From the NCBI RefSeq assembly GCF_029504695.1, contig NZ_JAQFIN010000010.1:1-64000 (forward strand): a stretch of DNA of 64,000 nucleotides, read 5' to 3'. The first letter of the stretch is position 1. The number at the start of each line of letters is the position of its first letter. This DNA comes from Parabacteroides sp. PF5-6 (GTDB taxonomy: Bacteria > Bacteroidota > Bacteroidia > Bacteroidales > Tannerellaceae). Position numbers and translations under genes: made by a program. Below, in pieces: positions 10,541 through 18,512 of the stretch. Below the pieces are notes generated by a model, which saw only the letters and a program-made list of their open reading frames with translations, was not told the DNA's origin and did no database searches.

Positions 10541-10589
10541 TAGTTTGTCGACAAACTACCGGTATTTTGTCGACAAACTACCGGTAGTT
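10509..10589. repeat. CTACCGGTAG palindrome array, copy 1
   Basis: Alternating perfect palindromes: copies of ACTACCGGTAGT or near variants separated by GTCGAC or GCGCGC. The 81-base array reads as nearly the exact reverse complement of a second copy at 53497-53576. It starts inside miaA and supplies the miaA stop codon. Confidence 0.85.
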
Positions 10590-10605
10590 ATTTTGGGCAG
10601 TCTAC

Positions 10606-10906
10606 ACATAAAAGTTTTCACCCCGGTCTTCACCTTTCACCCGGTCGCCAGATCCCTGTATTGATCAGCGTTTCGGGTGAAGGCTTGGCGGAGGATGGAG
10701 GTTTTCCGGAAAAGGCCGGCAGGGTTTTCCAAAAGGCTGCCGGAGTTTTCCAAAAGGCCGCCGGAGTTTTTCAAAAGGCTGCCGGCCTTTTTCGGGAAGC
10801 TGTCGTTATTTTTAAGGTATTATTTTATCTTTCACCCGAAACGCTGATCAATACAGGGATCTGGCGACCGGGTGAAAGGTGAAGACCGGGCTGTAAACTT
10901 TTATGT
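10606..10906. repeat. large inverted repeat (76-bp arms) enclosing a 21-bp periodic array
   Basis: Arms 10606-10681 and 10831-10906 are reverse complements with about two mismatches. The 149-bp interior holds a tandem array (10701-10790) with unit GTTTTCCAAAAGGCTGCCGGA at an exact 21-base step, and each unit is itself partly dyadic. A 73-codon open frame crosses it but only encodes repeated VFQKAAG and has no gene-like features. The 689-base gap between miaA and susC holds this element, copy 1 of the palindrome array, and an AT-rich stretch with the susC promoter. The same unit recurs at 37666-37753. Confidence 0.85.
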
Positions 10907-11107
10907 GGTAGTATGCATCACGAACCGCAAAAAAAAGTAAAACAACCCCAAAAAGTCAAAAGAAGGGACAACCGTCCTTCCTGTCCTTTTATGGCGTTTT
11001 GCCATAAGTTTAGAAGTGTTCAAGCACCTTTTGTCGTTTTCTCGGATGTATTTTGCCCTATTTATTATGTTAAAATCTTCTTTTTTTTTTATTGTTGTAT
11101 TTTTTTA

Positions 11108-11115
11108 TACATTTG
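11108..11115 (+). promoter_or_regulatory. -7 box for SusCD pair 1 (TACATTTG)
   Basis: Exact TAnnTTTG match in an AT-rich region about 115 bases before the susC ATG. No good -33 TTTG is seen; the stretch is a T run. The predicted leader is about 107 bases. Confidence 0.45.
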
Positions 11116-11229
11116 CGTTCACAAGTGTACATGTTAGGAGTAAGACACTTGATTTAGCTTACATAGCCAAATGTGAATATCCGTCTCACTTGAATTTTTT
11201 GTAGAAGTTTAATATAAAAGAGAGTGTTT

Positions 11230-14200
11230 ATGATGAAAAAGTTAATTCTGTCGATGCTATGCGCAATAATGAGCATAGGATTATTATCGGCTCAAACAAC
11301 AAGGATCACGGGAACTGTTGTCTCTGCGGAGGATGGTGAACCTGTAATCGGAGCCTCAATCAGTGTGAAGGGAACTACGACCGGAACAGTGACTAACTTT
11401 GATGGTGCGTTCGAGTTGACTGTACCGACAAATGCTAAGACTTTAGTGGTTTCTTATGTTGGTATGGTAACCAAAGAAGTTGCTGTCCAACAAAATCTGC
11501 GTATTGTTTTAGAATCGGATACGCAGGTATTGGATGAAGTAATGGTTGTCGCTTATGGTACGGCTAAGAAGTCATCCTTTACCGGATCGGCTGCCAGTAT
11601 TAAAAGTGAGAAACTGGAAAATCTTCAGGCCACATCTTTCACGAAAGCATTGGAAGGATCGGCTCCGGGTATCCAGGTGACCGCCAGTACGGGTATGCCG
11701 GGATCTAACGCAACGATCCGTATCCGTGGTGTAGGGTCAATCAACGCCTCCAGCTCACCTTTATATGTATTGGATGGTGCCGCTTATGATGGCGACCTCA
11801 GCACGATCGTTACCGATGACATTGAAAGCATCACCGTATTGAAAGATGCTGCTTCGGCTGCGCTGTACGGAGCACGTGGAGCAAACGGGGTGATCCTGAT
11901 CACAACGAAGAAAGGACAAAAAGGGCAATTAAATGTACAAGCGAAAGCTAACTTTGCTATGGTTTCCCGCAGTATCCCTGAATACGACCGTGTAAATACG
12001 CAGGAATACTACGAATTAATGTGGGAAGGCTGGCGCAATGCTTTGGTCAATGCGAACAATTATTCTCCGGCTGAAGCGGCTGCAATCGCCAGTGGAAACA
12101 CAAACAATGGTATTGTTGCTAAATTAGGAGGATACAATAGTTATAATGTAGCAAATGATCAGCTGATCGGCACGGATGGTAAATTAAATCCGAGCGCGAA
12201 GTTGTTGTATCAGGACGATTGGAACGAGGCTTTGTATCGTACAGCCCTTCGTCAGGAATACAATGTGGCCATTAATGGAGGTACGGATCGGGCGACGTTC
12301 TATGCTTCTGTTTCTTATAACGATGAAGACGGGGTGGTTAAGAACTCTAACTACGACCGCCTGGGTGCGAGAGCCGGTGTTACCGGAGAGGTAAACGATT
12401 GGTTAAAATTGGATGCCAGTGTTTCGGCTTCTTCTTCCCGCTCTTATGGCTTCCTGGCTGAAGGTTCGTATACGACCAACCCATTCTACTATGGTCGTGT
12501 AATGGCACCGATCTATCCGATCTATCAGTATGATGCCAACGGTAATGTCGTAAAAGATAAAGAAGGAAATGATATGTATGATATGGGGGGAGGTTCTTCC
12601 AGTTATGCATGGGCTGGTCATACCCGTCAGTATGCACCCAACTCCAACCTGATGGTTACATTGCCTTTGGATGAGCGTTCAACGAAACGGAATATGCTGA
12701 CCGGACGAGGAAGTGCGGAGATTAAATTCCTGAAAGATTTCCGATTGAAAGTATCCGGAAGTACGGATATTTCCAATGATTTCCTGACCACGTATCAGAA
12801 CAACCAATACGGAGATGCAGAATCAGTAAAAGGACGTTCAACCAAAGCATACAGAAAACGTCACTCTTATACGGTGAATGAGATCCTGACCTGGAATAAA
12901 ACATTCGGACTACACAATGTTTCAGCATTGCTCGGTCATGAAAACTATTGGTATACGCTCAATTACCTGGAAGCAACACGCGTAGGCTTTACGATCCCTT
13001 CAACGGAATTGGTAGCCGGTTCAACGGCTGAAGGTTCTACTTCGTATGCGCATAAATATTCTTTGGAAGGATACTTCATGCAGCTGAATTATGACTATGC
13101 TGATAAATATTACATTTCCGGATCATTCCGTCGCGACGGTTCGTCTCGTTTCTACAAAGACAATCGTTGGGGTTCTTTCTGGTCTTTGGGAGGTTCCTGG
13201 AGAATGAGCGAGGAAAGCTTTATGCAGGATGTCAGCTGGCTTGACAATATGAAAGTGAAAGCTTCATTTGGTCAGCAAGGAAATGATATGATCTTAAATA
13301 CCGACGGATCAGCCAACTATTACGGATGGCAGAGTCTGTATGGTTTCTCAAACCCCAGCAATGACAACGTAAACAATGCGAATGCCAATGGAGCTATTCA
13401 CTCTCAGTTGGCCAATAAAGAGTTGCAATGGGAAAAGAGCTCTAACCTGAACGTCGGGGTTGAATTCGGAATGCTTGATTTCATTAAAGGTGAGATCGAC
13501 TTCTTCAACCGTACGTCCAGCAACCTGTTGTTCTCCGTTCCGAACCCACAATCTACCGGTATCGAATATAGCTGGCAGAACATCGGAACCATGTACAACC
13601 GCGGGGTAGAAGTGGCTTTAGGATTTGATATCTTTAAAAAGTCAGACTTTAAATGGACATTCGATATCAATGCTACTTTCCTGAAAAACAAGATTACCAA
13701 ACTGCCGAAAGACGCAACCGGCGAAGCTCCGGACATCATCAGTGGATCTCGTATCCAACGGGAAGGTCTGGCTTATAACACTTACTGGATTCGTGAATAT
13801 GCAGGTGTAGATCCGGAAAACGGAGATGCATTGTTCTATATGGATGAAAAAGATGCGGATGGCAATGTGACCGGCAGAACAACAACCAACAATCAGAATG
13901 ACGCTACTTATTATGCGATTGGTGACCCCTGGGCAGATGTCTATGGAGGTATCACAAATACCTTCCGTTACAAAGGTTTTGACCTTTCTGTTTTCTTGAG
14001 CTATCAGATTGGTGGAACCGGATATGACGGTACATTCCAGACCTTGATGCATTCGGGTTCTTTCGGAACACACTGGAGTAGCGAGATCAAAGATCGTTGG
14101 CAGAAACCGGGTGATATAACGGATGTACCCCGTATACAGAATAACTATACAGCCGCAGCGACCACGTCTACCCGTTTCCAGACAGACCTGAGCTTCTTGT

Positions 14201-14412
14201 CTATCAGAAATATTACTTTGGGATACAACCTTCCGAAAAGTCTTCTGAAAAAAATGGATATGAAAGCTTGCCGCCTGACTTTCACGGCCGACAACCTATA
14301 TGTATTCTCCGAACGCAAAGGGTATAACCCGCAGCAATTCCAAAGCGGAGCAAGTGATCAAACTTATTCTCCTGTAAAATATCTGAGTTTAGGAGTAAAT
14401 GTAACATTCTAA
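11230..14412 (+). CDS. SusC/RagA family TonB-dependent outer-membrane transporter
   Basis: Outer-membrane beta-barrel that imports a ligand captured by its SusD partner, using TonB energy. From the ATG at 11230 it has 1060 residues; a GTG six bases upstream is in frame, but ATG-ATG fits the signal peptide start. Order: signal peptide (about 1-22, ending LLSAQ); carboxypeptidase D regulatory-like domain (about 26-105; ITGTVVSAEDGEPVIGA); SusC signature DEVMVVAYGTAKKSSFTGSA; plug domain with RIRGVGSINASSSPLYVLDG and LYGARGANGVILITTKKG; then the barrel ending in a C-terminal Phe. Base composition is more AT-rich than the neighbours. No glycosidase, sulfatase or regulator lies nearby, so the substrate cannot be inferred. 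Confidence 0.93.
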   Translation: MMKKLILSMLCAIMSIGLLSAQTTRITGTVVSAEDGEPVIGASISVKGTTTGTVTNFDGAFELTVPTNAKTLVVSYVGMVTKEVAVQQNLRIVLESDTQVLDEVMVVAYGTAKKSSFTGSAASIKSEKLENLQATSFTKALEGSAPGIQVTASTGMPGSNATIRIRGVGSINASSSPLYVLDGAAYDGDLSTIVTDDIESITVLKDAASAALYGARGANGVILITTKKGQKGQLNVQAKANFAMVSRSIPEYDRVNTQEYYELMWEGWRNALVNANNYSPAEAAAIASGNTNNGIVAKLGGYNSYNVANDQLIGTDGKLNPSAKLLYQDDWNEALYRTALRQEYNVAINGGTDRATFYASVSYNDEDGVVKNSNYDRLGARAGVTGEVNDWLKLDASVSASSSRSYGFLAEGSYTTNPFYYGRVMAPIYPIYQYDANGNVVKDKEGNDMYDMGGGSSSYAWAGHTRQYAPNSNLMVTLPLDERSTKRNMLTGRGSAEIKFLKDFRLKVSGSTDISNDFLTTYQNNQYGDAESVKGRSTKAYRKRHSYTVNEILTWNKTFGLHNVSALLGHENYWYTLNYLEATRVGFTIPSTELVAGSTAEGSTSYAHKYSLEGYFMQLNYDYADKYYISGSFRRDGSSRFYKDNRWGSFWSLGGSWRMSEESFMQDVSWLDNMKVKASFGQQGNDMILNTDGSANYYGWQSLYGFSNPSNDNVNNANANGAIHSQLANKELQWEKSSNLNVGVEFGMLDFIKGEIDFFNRTSSNLLFSVPNPQSTGIEYSWQNIGTMYNRGVEVALGFDIFKKSDFKWTFDINATFLKNKITKLPKDATGEAPDIISGSRIQREGLAYNTYWIREYAGVDPENGDALFYMDEKDADGNVTGRTTTNNQNDATYYAIGDPWADVYGGITNTFRYKGFDLSVFLSYQIGGTGYDGTFQTLMHSGSFGTHWSSEIKDRWQKPGDITDVPRIQNNYTAAATTSTRFQTDLSFLSIRNITLGYNLPKSLLKKMDMKACRLTFTADNLYVFSERKGYNPQQFQSGASDQTYSPVKYLSLGVNVTF

Positions 14413-14422
14413 AAAAAGTAAT

Positions 14423-15910
14423 ATGAAAAAAATATTTTCTTCCATTCTGGCTTGTACACTCCTGTTATTAGGAACAGGATGTAGTGAAGATTACCTGGAA
14501 AAAAACCCGACGACCAGTGTGAGCGACGATGATATGTTCTCGACTGTAGTGGGGGCTGAAACGGCATTAAACGGTATGATCCGTTCAACCTATATGTATT
14601 ATGGTAACCACGGACGCTTTGGTCAAAAAGCAGTGGATATCGTGATGGACTTTATGGCGGATGACCTTTTGCAAACGGAAAGAGGGTACGGCTGGTTCGT
14701 TAGCTGGTATCAATACCTCGTCAGCACGAATGCGACCAACTCTGATCTGGAGTATATCTGGGCTTATTATTATGATGTGATTGATAATGCCAATCTGATT
14801 ATCCTGAATGTGGAAAATGCAGGCGACTTTGCCTTGAATGAATCCAAAGGATTGTCAATCAAAGGACAGGCTCATGCTTTCCGGGCATTCTCTTATTATC
14901 AATTGGTGCAAATGTATGCGAAACGGTACGAACCGGGTGGTGCGAATACGCATTTAGGTCTTCCCTTGGTACTGGATGATAGTGGCGAACGCTTGCCTCG
15001 CTCTACGGTGAAAGAAGTTTACGACCAGATTGTGAAAGATATAGATGCCGCGATTGCTGCTCTTTCTCAATCCACGACAACGTGGGGGAATAAATCTTAT
15101 ATCACCTTACCTGTTGCACAGGGTATTAAAGCACGTATTGCTTTGACAATGGGCGATTGGAGTACGGCTGCGGATATGGCTAATAAAGCACGGCAGAACT
15201 ACAAACTGACGAATAATTACAAAGGCGGATGGACCGACTCTACCGACCAGGAATGGATGTGGGGCGCCCTGCTTATTTCGGAACAACAAACCAGTTATGC
15301 TTCTTTCTGCTCACATATTGACCCCTTGTTTGGTGGATATGCAACCTTGGGTAGCCACAAACTGGGTAGCACCGAAATGGTGGAACATATGGCAGATACT
15401 GACCTGCGTAAGCAATTGTTCCAACCGGAAAAATTCTTCTCTGAAGCAGTTATGAAGTCTTATTTTGCCGGTGGTAAACACAAATATGTAGGTTACAAAT
15501 TCTCCGGATATGGAGATTGGGATACCGATTATCTGTATATGAAAGCCGGTGAGATGTACCTGATCGAAGCCGAAGCATTGGCACGTCTGGGACGGGATGC
15601 TGAAGCTCAGGAGGTGATCTTTGCACTGACCAGCAACCGTGACCCGGAAGCGGTTAAACCGACTGTTACCGGCGACGCCTTGTTGCAGCATATCCTGCTG
15701 GAACGTCGTTGCGACCTTTGGGGTGAAGGATTCCGTTGGTTAGATATCAAACGTATGGGTATCCCAATGGATAGAACGAACAAAGGCCATAACGAAACAT
15801 TCTGGAATGGCGTAGGTCGTTTGGAGCCCAATGACTGGCGTATGACCTTCCTGATTCCGAAGCAAGAGCTTGATGCCAATCCGAATATGGTTCAGAATGA
15901 TACCAAATAA
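14423..15910 (+). CDS. SusD/RagB family surface lipoprotein
   Basis: Ligand-binding lid of the SusC channel. The 495-residue product has a lipoprotein signal (ACTLLLLGTGCSEDY; lipidated Cys near residue 20), the N-terminal SusD-like domain (YLEKNPTTSVSDDDMFST) and TPR-like helices (KGQAHAFRAFSYYQLVQMYA). The C-terminal half contains EMYLIEAEALARLG and ILLERRCDLWGEGFRWLDIK, standard for the family. It starts 10 bases after susC in the same transcript. A strong terminator follows. Substrate unknown. Confidence 0.93.
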   Translation: MKKIFSSILACTLLLLGTGCSEDYLEKNPTTSVSDDDMFSTVVGAETALNGMIRSTYMYYGNHGRFGQKAVDIVMDFMADDLLQTERGYGWFVSWYQYLVSTNATNSDLEYIWAYYYDVIDNANLIILNVENAGDFALNESKGLSIKGQAHAFRAFSYYQLVQMYAKRYEPGGANTHLGLPLVLDDSGERLPRSTVKEVYDQIVKDIDAAIAALSQSTTTWGNKSYITLPVAQGIKARIALTMGDWSTAADMANKARQNYKLTNNYKGGWTDSTDQEWMWGALLISEQQTSYASFCSHIDPLFGGYATLGSHKLGSTEMVEHMADTDLRKQLFQPEKFFSEAVMKSYFAGGKHKYVGYKFSGYGDWDTDYLYMKAGEMYLIEAEALARLGRDAEAQEVIFALTSNRDPEAVKPTVTGDALLQHILLERRCDLWGEGFRWLDIKRMGIPMDRTNKGHNETFWNGVGRLEPNDWRMTFLIPKQELDANPNMVQNDTK

Positions 15911-15930
15911 TTCGTATGCATAACATTAAA

Positions 15931-15960
15931 AAAGGGAGAGGATCATTATCCTCTCCCTTT
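15931..15960. terminator. bidirectional terminator between susD 1 and pepC
   Basis: A 13-bp perfect stem (AAAGGGAGAGGAT with its complement) and a 4-base loop, A-rich on the left and followed by a T run to 15964. It serves the converging susD and pepC transcripts. Confidence 0.85.
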
Positions 15961-16006
15961 TTTTATCTGATTCTTCTTGTCGTACAAAAACTTTAGATAC
16001 ATCCTC

Positions 16007-17410
16007 CTATTCCTCATCCTGGAACATCGGATCCCAGGCGGGCAGGCGGATGGGCTTTTGCTTAAGCACTTCTTTTACTTTGGGGGTGATGTATTTGTTT
16101 TCGATCACCAGGCGGAAGCTGTATTCGTCGAACCATTCGTCGGTGATGATCAGGTGGCCGTTGTTGGCACCGGGACCCCAGCTGTTTTCGACCATCCATT
16201 TCTTTGGCTTGCCATTGGCATCGAGGTCGACAGCCATCAATGTCATGGCGTGCGAAGAGCCACTGGCGAAGGTACGGATGCGCTGTTCCTTATTCATACC
16301 GAAGGTGGTGCCCAAGAGTGAACCGTAATCGTAATAATCCACATCCAGTACGCCGCGGTCGCGGTCGAAGAATTTACCCACATCACAGGAGTAATACATC
16401 ATCGTGCTGTCTTTGATCGAAGCGATCGCCATTTCTTTGATCTCTTCGATGGGCAGGTTCACGTAGGTCCAGTTCTTGCCGTCGTAGCGGTGACGGTCGA
16501 AATCGATCTCGTAGAGTTGATAGAACTCACGCGTCGGGTCGTTCATCAGCATGACATAACCGTTCTCGATATCTCCGCCGATAAATTCATCGAAGAAAGT
16601 CTGGGGTGTATACTCTTTGGTCTCTACGGGTTCGCCTTTGGCGTTCTTGCGGGTCCAGGTAAACTGCGTCGGCGGTTCGCCCAGGTTCAATACCAGCATC
16701 CGGTAGATCGTTGCCAGCATTTCGGTCTTTTGTTTTTCCAGTTCGGCCGTTTTCTTGCCTGCGGCAGCCGCTTCGCGAAGCTGGAGCGCGAATTCTTTGA
16801 GCTTCAAGCCGATCAGGTTCGACATACGTCCGGTGCTCTCGCTGCTGTTGGTTTCGATCATCGCTTCGGCCGGCACAACTCCGTATTTGGTCAGGATATC
16901 GAATACGCCGGTGAACTGCCCGCCGTCGTTGATCACGTTCTTAAACAGCCATTCCACCTGGCGGTCGTCCATCGCCCGGTCCCGGGTATCAATTATGCCC
17001 TGCAGGAAGAGGTTCGACTTCTCCAGTTGATCCCAGAAGAAAGAGTAGTTGGTCGAAAACTTAAACTCACCCATATCGTATTTGGCAATCGCTTTGGCAC
17101 GGAAGACGTTCAAGCCGGTAAAGAGCCAGCAGCGTCCGGACGACTTTTGGTTGGTGATGCCTTTACTGTTCACCCGATGCGAGAAGTAGGTGTCGAAATC
17201 ATTCTTGCTGTCCCAGTTGACCGCCAGGCGGTTGATATCATTCAGGCTGATCGCGTTGCGGATGGCCTTGTCGGCCGGCGTTTCCTGGTAAGCACTTTGG
17301 ATTTGTTGTAACATCTGGGGCGAGATACCTCCGTTGTTTTTCTGTGCGGAGACAGATAGCACCAGACTTAAGGCCAAGAAGGCGAGGGTTCCTTTGTTTC
17401 GTTTCATCAT
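16007..17410 (-). CDS. pepC: secreted aminopeptidase C / bleomycin hydrolase-type C1B peptidase
   Basis: Papain-fold cysteine aminopeptidase of the bleomycin hydrolase family. About 467 residues from the ATG at 17410. The catalytic triad is visible: QKSSGRCWLFTGLN (Gln and Cys), ASGSSHAMTLMAVD (His) and VENSWGPGANNGHL (Asn). Unlike the cytosolic PepC of lactic bacteria it carries a signal peptide (LAFLALSLVLSVSAQ), so it should act in the periplasm or outside. A further upstream in-frame ATG (17440) overlaps the -7 box and would place extra polar residues before the signal peptide, so I reject it. Confidence 0.9.
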   Translation of the reverse strand: MMKRNKGTLAFLALSLVLSVSAQKNNGGISPQMLQQIQSAYQETPADKAIRNAISLNDINRLAVNWDSKNDFDTYFSHRVNSKGITNQKSSGRCWLFTGLNVFRAKAIAKYDMGEFKFSTNYSFFWDQLEKSNLFLQGIIDTRDRAMDDRQVEWLFKNVINDGGQFTGVFDILTKYGVVPAEAMIETNSSESTGRMSNLIGLKLKEFALQLREAAAAGKKTAELEKQKTEMLATIYRMLVLNLGEPPTQFTWTRKNAKGEPVETKEYTPQTFFDEFIGGDIENGYVMLMNDPTREFYQLYEIDFDRHRYDGKNWTYVNLPIEEIKEMAIASIKDSTMMYYSCDVGKFFDRDRGVLDVDYYDYGSLLGTTFGMNKEQRIRTFASGSSHAMTLMAVDLDANGKPKKWMVENSWGPGANNGHLIITDEWFDEYSFRLVIENKYITPKVKEVLKQKPIRLPAWDPMFQDEE

Positions 17411-17437
17411 GTTTAGCGTTATTAATATTGTATGGGG

Positions 17438-17445
17438 CAAAGATA
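17438..17445 (-). promoter_or_regulatory. -7 box for pepC (TATCTTTG)
   Basis: Exact match on the minus strand, 27 bases before the chosen start. Its position rules out the upstream ATG at 17440. Confidence 0.55.
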
Positions 17446-17483
17446 GGTAATTTTCATCAAAGGCTCAGGAACTTTAAGCGTTT

Positions 17484-17661
17484 CTACCGGTAGAACTAAT
17501 CCGTCTATGCGGTAGAATTAATACGCTCACAGCTGGGGAATATTGGTTCCCCAATTGGGGAATATTAATTCCACAGCTGGGGAATATTCGTTCCCCAACT
17601 GTGAGCGTATTAATTCTACCGCATAAACGGACTAATTCTATGGCATAAACCGATTAATTCT
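17484..17661. repeat. dyad repeat element between pepC promoter and ttcA 3' end
   Basis: Arms 17492-17540 and 17591-17639 are reverse complements with four mismatches in 49. The 50-bp centre contains further dyads built from GGGGAATATT and AATATTCCCC-like units. The right side adds a second 19-base unit (17643-17661) repeating the end of the arm, and the ttcA stop codon lies in it. The left edge carries the core CTACCGGTAG also seen at 10.5 and 53.5 kb. Confidence 0.85.
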
Positions 17662-18400
17662 CGGCGGAAGGCAGGTAATTGGTCTGGATATGGGTCATGC
17701 TGTTCCAGAGGCTGTAGCGGGCTTCCGGATTAAGGGCTTCGAGCTCGCCCAGGATGCGTTTCATATCCGAACGGCTGGAGCCGGATTCATAGGGGCAGTT
17801 CTTTATTTGCTTGCGGTAGTCGTGCGCGACAGCCAGTGCTGCCAGCTCTTTTTCAGGAACCAGGCAGAGGGGACGGATGATTTCCATCGCAAACTTGTCC
17901 ATCTTCAACCGGGGCGGCATGGTTCCGAACGCACCCTGGAAGGTAAGATTCATCAACAGGGTCTCCAGGATATCATCCTGGTGATGCCCCAACGCGATCT
18001 TGTTGCAGTTTTCTTCTTTGGCGATATCAAACAGGGCTTTCCGGCGCATCCAGGAACAGAGGAAGCAAGGCGATTTGCGTTTGTCGGTCGACGGGTCGAA
18101 GCTGGTCTGCCGCCGGATCAAAGACAGGCCGTGCGACTGGACAAAGTCGGCGAGATAGTCGATATCCGACTGATACGGGATATTGGTCATCTCCACATGC
18201 GCCACCACCAATTCGAAGCGGGGACGGAAGATCCGGGAACGCCGGGCCAACAATTCAACCAACGCCAACGAGTCCTTTCCACCCGACAGACCGATCAGGA
18301 TCCGGTCGCCATCGGCGATCAGATCGTACTTGCGGATCGCCCGGATCACCTTCTCTTCGATCTTTCTCAACTGCCTCTGCTCTACTGTCTCCTTTGCCAT
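17654..18400 (-). CDS. ttcA: TtcA-family tRNA 2-thiocytidine/thiolation ATPase
   Basis: PP-loop ATPase of the TtcA type, which adenylates a tRNA base for sulfur transfer (s2C32 in the E. coli enzyme). The 248-residue form begins at MAKETVEQ; a longer frame starting at 18502 would precede the -7 box. ILIGLSGGKDSLALVE is the PP-loop and SPCFLCSWMRR is the CxxC that binds an iron-sulfur cluster in TtcA; ALGHHQDDILETLLMN is also typical. The final residues are coded by a dyad repeat. It is divergent from the TPR gene. The modified base in this organism is inferred, not shown. Confidence 0.82.
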   Translation of the reverse strand: MAKETVEQRQLRKIEEKVIRAIRKYDLIADGDRILIGLSGGKDSLALVELLARRSRIFRPRFELVVAHVEMTNIPYQSDIDYLADFVQSHGLSLIRRQTSFDPSTDKRKSPCFLCSWMRRKALFDIAKEENCNKIALGHHQDDILETLLMNLTFQGAFGTMPPRLKMDKFAMEIIRPLCLVPEKELAALAVAHDYRKQIKNCPYESGSSRSDMKRILGELEALNPEARYSLWNSMTHIQTNYLPSAEN

Positions 18401-18421
18401 GCCTACTCGTCTATTCACGGA

Positions 18422-18429
18422 CAAAATTA
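18422..18429 (-). promoter_or_regulatory. -7 box for ttcA (TAATTTTG)
   Basis: TAnnTTTG match on the minus strand, 21 bases before the MAKETVEQ start; it supports that start. Confidence 0.45.
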
Positions 18430-18471
18430 GAGAATTATTATACCGAACGTACGGTTCAAACAAAATATTAT

Positions 18472-18479
18472 TATCTTTG
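18472..18479 (+). promoter_or_regulatory. -7 box for TPR-nfeD-floA-udp operon (TATCTTTG)
   Basis: Exact match 33 bases before the TPR gene start, divergent from the ttcA promoter 43 bases away. Confidence 0.55.
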
Positions 18480-18512
18480 AACTGAAAACCATTACAACAC
18501 AAGTAGGTTACG

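Noticed and set aside
10661-10882. 73-codon open frame inside the 10.6-kb inverted repeat (repeated VFQKAAG)
   Set aside because: It is the translation of a 21-bp repeat; no start signal, and the frame stays open only because the unit is a multiple of three.
10913-11137. 74-codon open frame upstream of susC
   Set aside because: AT-rich, Phe/Cys-rich translation overlapping the predicted susC promoter; no coding character.
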